Assembly (NCBI GenBank): GCA_016490735.1
Contig: JAEMWC010000052.1
Span: 1,407,501 to 1,471,500 of the forward strand
Origin: Pachyseris speciosa
Lineage: Eukaryota; Cnidaria; Anthozoa; Scleractinia; Pachyseridae
Direction of reading: 5' to 3'
Length of the DNA stretch: 64,000 nt
In this document: one piece after another, positions 11,233-23,014 of the stretch
Numbering within the stretch: the first letter of the stretch is position 1
How the letters are laid out: the number at the start of each line of letters is the position of its first letter
Position numbers and translations under genes: made by a program
The notes under the pieces: generated by a model
What the model was told of the DNA's origin: nothing
The model's input: the letters and a program-made list of their open reading frames with translations, nothing else
The model's database searches: none

Positions 11233-12103
11233 ATTAATTGCGTCAATAACAAAATGCGAGAAACTCTAGAGGTCAACTTTCTAAATTGAAAACGTATTGT
11301 ACAAAATAACCAACGGTTCGAATGCAAATTATCCGACACCGGAAATGGTTGCTATTTTACAAAACGCGAAGATTGGCAACTGGCACGACATGACAGCTTC
11401 TGCTCAACATACCCAAATAAGGTAACTGTCCGATTTTCAAGTGTTTGTAATCGGACAGCTCAAATCGGACAGTTTGGACCTGAAGCAGCCAATTAAGCCA
11501 CAAATAAAGGCTGTTAAGAACCAATCATATTCGAGCATTTTGTTATTGACACAATTATAATAATAATCCACCTGATCAGCTAGTTGTTTGCAGCGTACAT
11601 CTTTCATGTTGACTGTTCAAACCTATCAGCTAGGTTGGTACTCGGCCTCTTTCTTTTCCATGGACATTAATTTATCCCAAAATTGCTTGGTAATTTTTCT
11701 ACCTTACTACGAGCTTACTTGTCTACTTTCTTCACCCTCTCCAAGAATTAAGCTTCGAACAAATGTTTGAAGATAAAATAATAAATAATAAAATTAAAAT
11801 AAAATAATAACCATGGAGCTCCGCTTTTAGGCTTGGCTAAATCCATGCATATATTAACAACAACAACAATACTTTTATTATTTTATTTTTATTTTATTAT
11901 CTTTTATACTTAAAAGGAGAATATCTAAATAACAAATGAATTGAACGTAATTCTAAGGGGCTCGTTAAGGTAAACATCAACTTGAACTTAATTCTAAGGG
12001 GCTTGTTAAAGTAAACATCCATTGTTGTAATTTCAGCTCCTAACCACGTACTGAATTGTTAATTTGGACGCTCGATTTTGCGATCACGTCCTTAGTTAAT
12101 TTA

Positions 12104-12315
12104 CAATGACCAGAAAGTACTAAATTTACAATTTGAAAATCATGACCAGTAGAGGAGTTGTAGAAGGCGTCATGCTTCTTCATACAAAGTGATTGGCTAA
12201 CCTTTTCCACTTTTAAAGTGGAAAAGGTTAGCCAATCACTTTGTATGAAGAAGCATAACGCCTTCTACAACTCCTCTACTGGTCATGATTTTAGTTATTT
12301 TCTGGTCATTGTGAA
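12104..12315. mobile_element. Near-perfect hairpin MITE
   Basis: The core 12149-12294 is a palindrome with arms of about 73 bp (ATCATGACCAGTAGAGGAGT and complement) and almost no spacer (centre TTTTAAA). A second, outer complementary pair (ACAATGACCAGAAA / TTTCTGGTCATTGT) brackets it. Confidence 0.65.
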
Positions 12316-12801
12316 AATTCTATATATAAGTCGGAACTTTGTAATTTTTACATTCTCTCCTTGAGGTGGCATTTACTGACGTGTAGGCAGCACCTGATTA
12401 GAACCGAGTCATCATCACTGTAAAAACAGCAACAACAACAACTTGGTAAAATTAAAAAGTAACCGAAACTCCAGCCAAACTGAAAAGGTCAGAAGAGGCA
12501 AATCATTTCAGTTGTACTTGCATACTAAAGTCATTTCACGACAGTATGGGGATGGCTAACATTTAAAATCTCTCATCTTGACCACTTGAGCTCATGCACT
12601 TGGTCACTTTTTCCTTACACAAAGCCAAATGTTTACTGATAATAATAATTAACTGGTGTCTCTTTTAAAACTGTCTTTTAGGTACAGAACCGATTTAAAA
12701 CCTACATGGAAATCTTCCGCTGGCTCGCTAGTCCTAGCATAGGCTTTTAGTTTAAGATGACGGTTCGAGAGCTGTCACATATGAATTTTGGTCGGTATGT
12801 G

Positions 12802-12809
12802 TATATAAG
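12802..12809 (+). promoter_or_regulatory. TATA-like motif, possible orphan promoter
   Basis: TATATAAG is followed about 50 nt later by ATG at 12855 in the context CTCAACAATGG. The frame runs only about 30 codons without a recognised signal, so no transcript can be claimed; it could be chance in AT-rich DNA. Confidence 0.2.
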
Positions 12810-14609
12810 CCCAGCATTTCGGTGCACATCCAAACCAGACTCCACCACTCAACAATGGACTGGAAGCAAGTTGTGACAAAAACGTCCTTTCAAAATGTAA
12901 CTTTAGTCGCTTTTGTTACTCTTTCGCGGTCATTCCAATTTGTTTAACTGGCGAATTCGGCAGGGGCTAAAATTACTACTGCTGAACGGCGTCAAAGTCA
13001 GGAAAAGAAAGAAAATTTTCCGTCATGGGCTTAAGGCCCGGGCGAACGGCTTCAACATTTGCTTCAATATCCATTCGATTTCATTGAACAGCTATGTCGA
13101 AACCGTTTGCCGACACCCCTTTCAACCGTGCTGAAACATGAAACATGTTGAATGGAATTTGAATCGATGTTGAATGAGTTTAAAAGCGTTTAAACTTTGC
13201 AACGAAAGCGCCGCTTGGCCTGCCTACTTTCTTGCGCTTTTACTGATTAGTTTCTCGGGGAGTGAATCAAATACGAAGCAATCTTTGTTGATGCATTACT
13301 TCATAAACAGTAGGAAACCCAGCCAATACAACGAAACAATTGAAAACGTCTGGCACCACATACAGTCAAAGCATAATTTAGTACTGCATATGAAATTGGT
13401 AGGGTTACATTTGGGTTTGAGTGACAAGCAATTTACTTTCAGGCCGCTGCTGCTCATAAAAACGTTTTCAAAATAATGAACTATGAGAAGCTTAAAGACA
13501 ATAACTACGTAATATGTTCGTTTTGATTAAAATAACAATTTCGTTATTGAGAATATTGATAGCAACCGCCGGGATGTTAGCATCGATGGATGGCAGTCGA
13601 TATAATTGCTTTGACGCAAACTGCGGAGAGCAATATCAGCCGAGGTGTGACCTTTATATTAGCCGGGGATCTTGAGCAAAGACATTCGCAAGTCCCAGAA
13701 GGCGGCAAACGGAAGTTAATATTCCTTTTGCCGGTTTTGCTTCTCTCCGGTAAAGCCGAGATCGATACTATATGCTTATGTTTTCTGCTGAGGTTAGAAA
13801 AGGTCTAAAAAAGGGAAAACAACCTACCGAGAAAAGAGATGTTTACAAATTAACCTTTTTCATTTTTCCTTGAATGTTAATTGGTAACGGAGTCTTTTGA
13901 GGAAAACATAACTGAGCCCAAGACCAAACGTTTCTCGAATAAATATCAGAGATCTGCACGCCTTTTTAAGGTTTTTACGATTTGGGAGCTCAAAGTAGAT
14001 ATGTTTTTCGGCAGTGTAGTAAATCATTTTACAATCTACTAAAAAACGTTTGAAGTCTTTTTGACACAAGTATGCAGAGACTAGTCGGTGCAGTGTGTGT
14101 TTGTTTTCCGTTAAATTAGCGGAAAACTGATTTATGTACTGTGGTTCCTATTTTATTTTTAATATATCGCAGAATCAAAATAACTTATCGGTTTGTAACC
14201 CTCGAAGTAAGATCTTAACTTTAACGGACTTTCTTCTTTTTTCATTGGCCTTGACTGAGGTTAACAAGCCGTGTGTTTTGTTTTGATCATGACTTACACA
14301 AGTTGAGTTTTTAGACTTTCTGGTCACGTCCACACCGCCTTTAAGCCAGATACCTCTCTGAGCTGTGAAATGCTTATTTCCTGTCTTGCCTTTTCGCGAA
14401 TTTTCTTAGTGATCATTAAATTAAATTTATGAAATTTCTAATATAATAAATTTGAGTTAAACGTGCTTAATACACCATGATGCTGTAGTTAGGAATGCGT
14501 AGTTTAAGCTTAGTTGGGGTTCCGTCCGTAAGTTCCGCTAGGAAATAGCTTTAATGAAGCGTGAAACACGTTTTAGACGATGGCATCAGCGTACACGTAA
14601 CCAACGCAT

Positions 14610-14617
14610 TATAAAAG
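14610..14617 (+). promoter_or_regulatory. TATA box of gene B
   Basis: TATAAAAG lies about 30 nt upstream of a plausible start near 14640 and 1.8 kb upstream of the ATG of gene B. The downstream 100 nt end at a good donor (AAAG|TAAGTT context), consistent with a noncoding first exon. I did not find a matching copy upstream of gene C. Confidence 0.45.
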
Positions 14618-14639
14618 CGACTCGAAACAAACCGTAGCA

Positions 14640-14741
14640 GAAGAAGTTATTCACTAGAATAGCGTGCAGCTATCCTTGGATTCAGTACCAGATATCTACC
14701 AATCTGTTCTGCTCAGGTTCTGGTGCCAGATGTCAACTAAA
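14640..14741 (+). other. Putative 5' untranslated exon of gene B
   Basis: Inferred from the TATA box at 14610, the donor GTAAGT at 14742, and a strong acceptor (pyrimidine tract plus CTAACAG) three bases before the start codon of gene B. That acceptor implies an upstream exon exists. The exact start is a guess at about 30 nt from the TATA box. Confidence 0.4.
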
Positions 14742-16401
14742 GTAAGTTTTACATTCAGTTTTCGTTGTTGCTAACCATATTTATAACCGAATTTTCACTG
14801 TTTGATGCTACCGGGGAAAGAAAGGTCTTTTTTTACGTTTGCACCAATGTTGGATTCTGATCAGTTGCATAGATTGCCAAAACAAGATGCCGTGCGTTAT
14901 TTTTTAAAACGAGCACGCCCCTGATGACCAACGGGTTCCTTGTAGGAAAGTTGTGCGTGCGTTGTTCAAGGCACAAATCATCAAACAACCACGTACGGCT
15001 TCCCAACAGTACTAGACGCGACACGAGCGATTTTTAACTTGCTTCATTCCACAAGGTTAAATGAACCGAGTTTATATTTCAATCTTCTTTTGCCGAAATT
15101 GTGGATTACTAACGCTACAAGACCTTATGATCATACTCTCTTTGTTTTTGTTTTTTAATTTATACTCGTTATGCAATGACTTTCGAGTGTCCTGCGAAAT
15201 CTCTTGGAATATCATCGATCTGCTACAGCTGACGAGGCCGTCCGCCAACGAGGCTGAGTTGCATGCGCATATAATGCGTCCTTAGTCGTTGATAGTTTTG
15301 AAAATTTTTTGAATTGACCCAAGTGAGACTGTGGAAAAACATTTGACAAAAAAATTCGTGGAAACAATTTTTCACAGAAAATTTTCTAGAACTCATTGAA
15401 GCAAAATTAAAGACCGCCAATTTTTTTTTATTCATAACGCTAGGTTATTATTGACTTTTGATCAGTGGTTTACGCCGTGTGACGTATGGCGGTTTTCATT
15501 ATATTGCATTGCTTACGCTGGCGATAAACTTATTGCGTTATGAGAGTGGGAAAAGTCTTTTCTGCATGATCGAGCTTCAGTTTATTTTCTTTCTTTTCCA
15601 AGAAAGAAGAAAATTGTCAACATCAACAACAACAACGACAAATTGAATTACAAAAACTCCGTTTTATTCAGTTCGATATCGCACAGCTGTCTAGTAAGTC
15701 TCGAAACGTTAAAGTTAATTAAGTTCCAGTTGTCGAACACCCTTAAACTTTTTAAGAAACGATGACCTGAGGATAATAAAAGTTTGAAAAATCGTTAACC
15801 CGGGAAGGTGTGACGAAAACACGCGAGAGTTACAAATTTTTAGCAACTTAGCAACTCGAAATATTTATCTCCCGGAATTTGGTATCTCGGTGTGGGTAAA
15901 TAGCGGAAAAAACTATCCCTCACAGTACCGCTTTGTGGCCTAATCGATATCTCCCCCTTCTGACCTCCTATCAAAGAAAATAACCCCTAATCAGTAGTCC
16001 ATTGTTGCTGAACATCGATGTGGTTAACTAATTATTCAACCTGAGTAATTAAAGCCCTTTCCAAGCTCTGCGAACACTCAGTTGACAGGTGTTCGGTGTT
16101 ACCTCGACGTTGTCTCAAATAATCGTACCACGATTTTTATAGAAGGTAGGCTACAAAGGTGCTTTCTTCATACAACGTTTAGAAAAAAAAGACTCGAAAA
16201 ACTTATTTATTTCTTTAGTCCAAAGAAAGCTTAGTATTTCCGTAGTTTCCGAGTGAAATCCTCGGTTTCAAAATAATGAACTTTCAGTCCCAAGCCCGAG
16301 TAAAAGATTGTTGCTCAAAATATTTCAGTTTCGAAGAACGAGGTATTTTTTCACTAGGCAGCCAGCTGACCATATTTTGTTTCTCTGTATCCTAACAGAC
16401 C

Positions 16402-16554
16402 ATGAGGACCATTTTTGTTTGGGGCTGCCTGCTGGCTCTTCTTATTGTGCCTTGTACGTCAGACATGTACATGCATTTCCCACCGGGATCCAACAATCGA
16501 CTGAACGGTAACCAAGACAACGTCAGGAACGCCAACCGACTGTTTGACTCGCAG
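16402..16554 (+). CDS. Gene B exon 1 (start codon, signal peptide)
   Basis: ATG at 16402 follows acceptor CTAACAG|ACC. MRTIFVWGCLLALLIVPCTS is a typical signal peptide, with cleavage likely before DMYMHFPPGSNN. The exon ends at donor TCGCAG|GTAATT in phase 0 after RLFDSQ. This start is chosen because exon 1 of C begins identically and the hydrophobic segment follows directly. Confidence 0.9.
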
Positions 16555-16726
16555 GTAATTTGATTACCTTTTGTTACATACGCTCAAAAGTAAAGGTTTA
16601 ACCGCTGATTCAGCACAGAGTGCTTTCCTGCTTGTGTGGTCATTCAAACGAAAGCAATTGAGCGGTATTACGTTCCCAGTGTGGTGCTGCTTATAAAGAG
16701 AACAATAACAATAAAAACGGCAATAA

Positions 16727-16746
16727 TGATAATAATAATAATAATA

Positions 16747-16791
<45 letters not shown>
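16727..16791. repeat. (AAT)n microsatellite in intron 1 of gene B
   Basis: About 20 units of AAT with a few interruptions. The poly-Asn, poly-Tyr and poly-Ile frames across it are artefacts. Confidence 0.95.
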
Positions 16792-16792
<1 letters not shown>

Positions 16793-17018
16793 CGGACGAC
16801 CGCGACGCAGCAGTCCGATCTGGTTATCATGAGTACGGTTACAGAACGAATGGACGATATGAAGTCTTATTACCAATTAATCATAAAAATTACAATTTCC
16901 GAGTAAAGAAGAAAAGCCAAGTTATAAAAGGAAGGGAATTTTGGATTAAAAGACTGAAAAAGGAAGCGTAAATTGTTTAATGTTGCTCAGAAATTGACTA
17001 CAATCAAAATGTATGGTA

Positions 17019-17051
<33 letters not shown>

Positions 17052-17507
17052 TCACAGCTTTGAATATGATTGGCTTATTGAACTGTCCGATAACAAGCCG
17101 TCCCATAGCAAACTGTGCAATAACAACTTGGCAAGTGAATTAGTAGAAAATAGGAGTTTTTTAAAGTGTATATGACACGAAACTTTTTTTCATCCAGTTT
17201 GTAAGCTTATGTCGTTAGAAAAAGGATTTCAAAGTTATTTGCTGGTGGAAATGTTTGGAACCTACTTTTTTCGTTCAAAATACGCGCTAATTTCACCTCA
17301 AAATTGTCGCCATGATCGCTCGGCCAAAAGGACACGTGATACCACTCTGTGACGTCAGCTGGGTTATACAATCAACAAGATGGCTGAGCTGAAGGAAGGT
17401 CATGCGGCATGAAGGGCGATATTGTGTGGCTGGAGCGCCGAATAATGAAAGCTGCAAGAATACCAGCTACACACCAGAAATGGCAATGGATAGGTTTCCC
17501 ACAGAAT

Positions 17508-17529
17508 TAATAATAACAACAACAACAAC

Positions 17530-17588
<59 letters not shown>

Positions 17589-17616
17589 TAATTATAATAA
17601 TTATAATAATAATAAT
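17508..17616. repeat. (AAT)n / (AAC)n microsatellite in intron 1 of gene B
   Basis: A compound trinucleotide tract; the poly-Leu and poly-Ile frames are artefacts. The rest of intron 1 shows no other structure I can name. Confidence 0.95.
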
Positions 17617-18206
17617 TTATCTAGCGCCATTTTCAAGCTTAACAACGGTAGATTACGTGTAATGAGAAAAAAAGAAAAAAATTGTCGTTATTCAAAAAAA
17701 AAAATTGAAATCCATGGTTGTCATACTATATCGCGGTTCTGACGCGTGCGTCTATCGCTGAAGTGTTGTCATGCAAATTTGTAGTTAATGGCATAAAGCG
17801 ATAGTCTGCTGTGGTGCTTCTCACTTTTTTCCTGTGAATGAAGTCTTACAAGGAGTGGCCATTTCAATGAAGTTAACGCTAACGCGTAACATTAAAATTT
17901 ACTCCTTTCTGCAAGGTTACGCGACAAAATTAAAGATCCGCCAATTCTCGCGGAAAGGACGCCTGATATTTACAGATTAGGAAGCTGGCGTATAAATTGT
18001 AACTTAAACTGATATGACGAACGCCTTTCGTCCATATATGGAATTTTCTGGCTCGATAAATTTATTTACTTAATATATCACGAAATGCGTCATTTGTGAA
18101 CCATTTTACCATTTCAATTCATTGATGCAATAATAATTTCATACAATTTCATGCAGCATTGATGCAATGCTAATTTCGTGCAATCATCTTTAATTTCTAC
18201 ACTTAG

Positions 18207-18293
18207 AATAATGGAAAGGCTGGATATAATGTCGGGGACAACTTGGATACCAACCCTGGAGAAAACATACGAGAGTTCAGACAGCTACCAATG
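18207..18293 (+). CDS. Gene B exon 2
   Basis: An 87-nt, phase 0-0 exon with acceptor TCTACACTTAG and donor ATG|GTATTA. It encodes NNGKAGYNVGDNLDTNPGEN and REFRQLPM; the NNG.AGYNVGD motif is a signature of the family. Gene C has the same 87-nt exon. Confidence 0.9.
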
Positions 18294-18553
18294 GTATTAA
18301 ATCACTGATACGTTATTGTTTTCTATGTATTCAGAAACTTTCTTTTTGTGTAGAGCGGTAGTAAAGTGGCTTGAGCGCTGAAAGATCAGAACGTGGGTGG
18401 TTTGCTATTTGCACATCATGCAGTGATGTTTTCTTGGACAAAACGAGGTTTCTCGTGGGAGGTGATCAGTTTCTTGCCCTGCGTGGACAAGGACTTGGAA
18501 TGAATGGAAAACTGAAAAATGGATTAATTAAAGAATTAGAGGGTGGAGGGGGG

Positions 18554-18655
18554 ACAGACGGATGGATGGATGGATGGATGAGTGAGTGGGTAGCAGTGTG
18601 GAAGGGTGGGTGGGCTGGTGGGTGGGTGGGTGAGTGGGTGGATGGACAGACTCAG
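18554..18655. repeat. (GGATG/TGGG)n simple repeat in intron 2 of gene B
   Basis: A purine-rich tract of TGGATGGATGGG-type units. The 95-codon frame across it (18371-18658) is intronic and not supported. Confidence 0.85.
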
Positions 18656-18779
18656 TGAATTAAAAAACTAATAAATGAGTGAATGAATTGCAGAGGACGG
18701 GTGTCAGGCTTTATTTATAGCTTTTCGGAGCTTTTCGGAGTATTTGTTATCACATCATTATGTTGTTATCACTTCTAAG

Positions 18780-19107
18780 GAATTCTACATGAGCGGCTGT
18801 GATGCTAAAGCTAAAACCGAAGTAGAAATTATGTGGACGAACCAACACGGGACTGGTCCCCAGACGGATGACCGAGTGGAAACACAAGTCATCTTACAGT
18901 ACATGTGTCAGCCATACCCTGAGGGCAAGATGGCTACCAATGATGTGAACAGAGAGTTTCATTATCACACAATCCGTAATGGTCAGACTCGCTCAACTCA
19001 AGGTTTTGCGAACGGGGCGAGAGAGAATGCATACGTCAGAAAGGACCGCGGACTTCACGAATCTGCCAACTACTATCAGGCGTATTACCGCCGAGAACGA
19101 AACAAAG
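18780..19107 (+). CDS. Gene B exon 3
   Basis: A 328-nt exon with acceptor ACTTCTAAG and donor AAAG|GTGATA (phase 0 in, 1 out). It encodes EFYMSGCDAKAKTEVEIMWT, NQHGTGPQTDDRVETQVILQ and YMCQPYPEG, with two cysteines. It ends in a basic YYRRERNKG-type segment. Gene C carries one extra codon in the QAFATNG region. Confidence 0.92.
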
Positions 19108-19504
19108 GTGATATTCAGCTTGAACATGAAGTAAAGCAAATATGATACTCGGGTCAACATTTACTGTTTAACAAATATACTATTTCGACTATTGTTTATC
19201 ATACGTTGATCCCGGCGTTTATCATGCCGTGTTAAGAGTTGAAATAGACCATTCAACATTGACGATGAAGGCTAAACCGAGGTGCGGCTAGGCAACGGAG
19301 ACGTCTTCTCTAACTTCTAAATATACAGCTTCTAAATAAGAAATCAATATCGATTGTGTAATTTGCCTAAGGTAGAGAACAATTCAGATTATCTAAGAGA
19401 GCAACGTTTTAAGATGACATCTTTTAATTCAGTTTGATTATGGCGTAGGACGATCTCACACCAAAATTCTGGATAACAAGTAGTCTGCTAAGCTAATAAG
19501 TTTC

Positions 19505-19848
19505 CAGGGATGGCGTAGTGGTGAGAGCACTCGCCTCCCGCCAATGTGGTACCGGGTTCGATTCCCGGTGACGCCATAAGTGGGCTGAGTTTGTGTTGGT
19601 TCTCGACCCTGCTCCGAGGGTTTTTATCCGGGTACTCTGGTTTTCGTCCCTCAGCAAAAACCAGCATACGGCTTATTCGAATTGGCTGTAGGCTGTGCTC
19701 CAAGGTCATACATGGACCGTATAGCGGCTGCCAGAGGCGCCTTGTATATGCTTTCGGTTCGACCTTGTTGAGCTGCGTCCTTGCTGTACTTTGCGAGGAC
19801 GATTAGCTCAGACAGTTATTTGTTATTGTTATTATTTATTATTATTTG
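19505..19848 (+). mobile_element. tRNA-derived SINE in intron 3 of gene B
   Basis: The tRNA-like head has box A (TGGCGTAGTGGTGAGAGCAC) and box B (GGTTCGATTCCCGG), then AAGTGGGCTGAGTTTGTG as in the SINE at 8321-8614, a different longer body, and an ATT-rich tail. The shared head and partly shared body suggest subfamilies of one SINE lineage. Confidence 0.75.
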
Positions 19849-20118
19849 CATAGTAAAAGGGTATGGCCAGTTGTACATATATAAAATGTTGGGATGTCTT
19901 GAAATTTGTTTCATCTTATTGTGATTCGCACTGATTTCGCTTGAGAAATAAGTTGAGAATTGGGTCTTTCTATTTCAAACTTGTTGTTTTCTCTAATTCG
20001 TGGCTATGTCTTAAAAACTCACTTTGCTCCGTATAATTGACACTATTCACTAATGCTAAGTTTGCAAGATCTTGTTGAATTTGTTGAACGTTTTGTCCTC
20101 GTTTTGTCAATCTCACAG

Positions 20119-20340
20119 GTCTGTACATCGCCGACCAAAACCTTACAGGCCGGGATTCGACGATTTACACTCGACAAAACGCAGCAGGAACAAGGAGGGG
20201 CTTTGAAGTCCCCGAGGAGCGTGATTACTATCCCTACTGGGGCCCCACCCCGTGGAAGGACATTGCAATCATGGTCAGCGATGAAAAGACTTTAAATTTA
20301 ATGAAGAACCATGTCAACAGCTCTGAATATGGTCAAAAAT
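20119..20340 (+). CDS. Gene B exon 4
   Basis: A 222-nt exon, phase 1-1, with acceptor CAATCTCACAG and donor AAAT|GTGAGT. It encodes [33 protein letters not shown] and [17 protein letters not shown]. This aromatic/proline-rich [10 protein letters not shown] block is the most recognisable motif of the protein. Gene C has one codon fewer. Confidence 0.92.
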
Positions 20341-20922
20341 GTGAGTTTGTCATAAAATACTGCCTGACGATATTTGCTACTTTTTTGGTTACTTTATTGA
20401 ATGAGTCACTTCAGTCACTTTATCTCATTAACTACCAACAATTATCTCTAATACTTTTTTATTTTGTGTCCTCATAATACAGAAATTATCATCTAAGTTC
20501 TTATTTGCTTTTAGCCGCTGCTTACTACTAGCGCTGATATTATGAGGAAATGGTAGAAACGTAACGTTTTGTGGTCTGCGGATTTCACCCTTTCCTAAAT
20601 TTTTGGACGTAACCTAGAGATTACGATATCGGGAAAACTCAACTTTTCAATTTGGAATGATTTGTTTGCAACTCTAATAACAAGTGAAAGATTGAAGATT
20701 GGTATTAAACGCTAAATGATCGATCTTCGTGAGACCTTTCTTTACATTTCAAGGGACGATAAAGGCTCCAATGCAAACCAAAGTACTGAGAAGTTCAAGA
20801 AATGTTTTGTAAATAGATGTCTTTTTGAACTTAAATAGATTGTAATTAGTATTTTAAGACGGTTTTTACTATGATTACGTTGTAAGTTTTTACGTCTCTT
20901 TAAAACCTTGAAAAAAGACCAT

Positions 20923-20939
20923 CATCATCATCATCATCA

Positions 20940-20970
<31 letters not shown>

Positions 20971-20976
20971 TATTAT
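20923..20976. repeat. (CAT)n(ATT)n microsatellite
   Basis: It directly abuts the 3' end of the minus-strand LINE fragment that follows, as expected for the simple tail of such elements. Confidence 0.9.
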
Positions 20977-21600
20977 GAGGATTTTTATCACACTATTAGT
21001 TGTATTGGTGGTCACGTATTCCTATATCATCAGGCTATTTCCCATAGCCTTAGATGTCTAAGGTCCTTCTTAAGATTCTTGCTGTGCCTAACAAGCAGGC
21101 TTTCTGAAGTAGGTTGAAGATTCCAGGTGTTACTATGTTAGCAATCACATCATCAAGTTTTTAGTCACTGCCCCAAGTGCCCCAACTACAACTGGGATAA
21201 CCGAGACACGCTTCTGCAATTCCACATCTTTTGTATTTCCATTTTTAAGTCCTGATAGTGGTTGATCTTTTCCTGTTCTTTTTCTGCTATGCGTGTATCA
21301 CTGATACACATCGATAATGTCGCACACTCTGCCCGCCTTCTCAAATACTACTATATCAGGCCTGTTATGTTCTAACTGATGGTCTGTTTGCATTTTGAAA
21401 TCCCACAGTAACTTCACTTGGTCATTTTCTATCACTGCCTCTGGGGAATGGTAGTACCAGGTTTCATTAAATTGCAGGTCATAATTCTGGCAGAGTTTCC
21501 AGTGAGCAACTTTAGCAATTTCATCGTGCCTCCAGGTCTTATACTGTTTTGAACTAATTTCTTACATTCCGTTGATAAATGGCTGACAGTTTCCTCCCTC
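20977..21600 (-). mobile_element. LINE 3' fragment (C-terminal ORF2 region), decayed
   Basis: On the minus strand, with frameshifts and stops, the sequence reads segments such as QKACLLGTARILRRTLDI, preceded by an IPVVVGALG-like stretch. I associate these with the region C-terminal to the reverse transcriptase in cnidarian non-LTR elements. ATT tracts lie at both ends. It sits inside intron 4 of gene B, antisense to the gene. Confidence 0.5.
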
Positions 21601-21601
21601 C

Positions 21602-21602
21602 C

Positions 21603-21648
<46 letters not shown>

Positions 21649-21660
21649 AGTATTATTATT
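21602..21660. repeat. (ATT)n microsatellite
   Basis: About 16 units with minor interruptions, 140 bp upstream of exon 5 of gene B. Confidence 0.95.
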
Positions 21661-21802
21661 AAAGGACTTCAGCCTTACCGTTCTCCGATTTACATTTCTT
21701 GAATCGGAGGAATCGATGCCCAGTGCCCAAGAAACAATGACAATGAAATTGCCGAAAAATGCGGAGTCATGTAACATCTTTTGCTTCCACTGAATTCCTT
21801 AG

Positions 21803-22229
21803 ATTTGTGTATCATGCCAAGTACTCTGGAGGGAAACCCCAATTGCCCTCGAAGGAATGAGGACAATGCTGTTGCTGAACATTGCGTCGCTAAGTACATC
21901 AACGAAAACGCTTGTAAAGCGGGTGGCGGAAAATGGACAAAATTTGTCACAAATTATCTGGAAAAAACAGCTGGAGTCTTGAGTACTTGTCATAATGTGG
22001 GAGGTATGAAGCTGGTTAGAGGAACACCTTACGAGCCACACAAATTGTCGCAAGGAGCTGATCAAAGAAAGCAGTTTCTCGTTCTCCAGGAACCACCAGA
22101 TGTGATTTACGCACTCTCCACTGTGGTGAATCACAACGGAATGAACATGGAGGGCAAGTTTTCATCGTACAAGTGGAAAGTTCCTTGTTTCCCCACCAAC
22201 ACCACTCAACGATGCATTTTGCGGCTGAG
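21803..22229 (+). CDS. Gene B exon 5
   Basis: A 427-nt exon with acceptor AATTCCTTAG and donor CTGAG|GTGAGC (phase 1 in, 2 out). It encodes the largest conserved block, with seven cysteines: CIMPSTLEGN, ENACKAGGGKW, AGVLSTCHNVGGMKL and NHNGMNMEGKFSSYKWKVPC. Exon 5 of C has exactly the same length. Confidence 0.93.
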
Positions 22230-22389
22230 GTGAGCCATACAGGGTATTCGTGAGAACTTACAACAGAAGGTGTAGAAAGGCCCTTTTGGAGGAATGCGTT
22301 TAATCGGGTAGTGGCTTCATTTTTGCATCAAAATTAAATTATTGTAAAGTTGTGAATACGTAGCCTTTCTTAAAGATCGATATCGAAAC

Positions 22390-22745
22390 TGTTTGCTACC
22401 CCCTTTCAACCGTGTTGAACATTTTGAATGGAAGTTGAATCGATGTTTTATGAGTTTAAAAGCGCTAAAACTTGGCTTCAACATCCATTCCGCATTTCTT
22501 TTGTTATCGCGAATGTTGAACCATGTTGCAGCCGTTTACCACCCGCTTTCAACATTGTTAACGTTAGGTATACCCGTGCGCACTAATCGGTCTCTCAAAG
22601 ACGTATCCATAGTAACAACCGCGGGACTGAATACCAGGCCTGGGCTGTTGTGAAGCTTTGTTGAATCAAATGTTGATGTTGTGTTGAAACCGTTTGCCAC
22701 CCCCCAGCGTTCAACATCATTCAACATCGTTCAACAGGGTTCAGC
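22390..22745. repeat. Dispersed repeat rich in TTCAACATC words
   Basis: Several inverted and direct copies of CAACATC/GATGTTGAA-type words occur here and again at 13040-13190. It is probably a MITE family with degenerate inverted ends, in intron 5 of gene B. Confidence 0.45.
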
Positions 22746-22957
22746 AAAATCAAAGGATGTTGAAGCATGTTTACATAGTATAAGGAAGATTTCTGGTGAA
22801 TGCTTAAGGATCTAACAATACTAAATTATTTTCAGAGATATTTTGCATGATACAACGAAAGAAGTGCGAAGAAAGCCCATTTTTTCAAGTTACGATCTTT
22901 ATAAGTTGTAGAGCTTTGTTATTGCAACTTTTAACAAAACTGGACTATTTTTTGCAG

Positions 22958-23014
22958 ATATAACATCACCACCGATGATGTCCCACGTGAGTTTGATGCC
23001 AGAAACAATTCACA
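22958..23014 (+). CDS. Gene B exon 6
   Basis: A 57-nt exon, phase 2-2, with acceptor TTTTTTGCAG and donor CACA|GTGAGT. It encodes YNITTDDVPREFDARNNSQ-like residues; length and core are identical in all three copies. Confidence 0.88.

Larger units (their letters stand above)
11571..14609. other. Intergenic region upstream of gene B
   Basis: No gene is supported. It holds the hairpin MITE at 12104-12315, a TATA-like motif at 12802 and a repeat rich in CAACATT/TTGAATG words (13040-13190) shared with 22390-22745 in an intron of gene B. The frames at 12913-13134 and 13174-13476 run partly through that repeat and lack recognisable domains. Confidence 0.5.

Noticed and set aside
16564..16971. Poly-Asn/poly-Ile frames in both directions
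   Set aside because: They translate an (AAT)n microsatellite inside intron 1 of gene B.
17400..17662. Poly-Leu and poly-Ile frames
   Set aside because: Trinucleotide repeat translation, intronic.
18371..18658. 95-codon Gly/Trp-rich frame
   Set aside because: Lies in intron 2 of gene B and ends in a GGATG/TGGG simple repeat.
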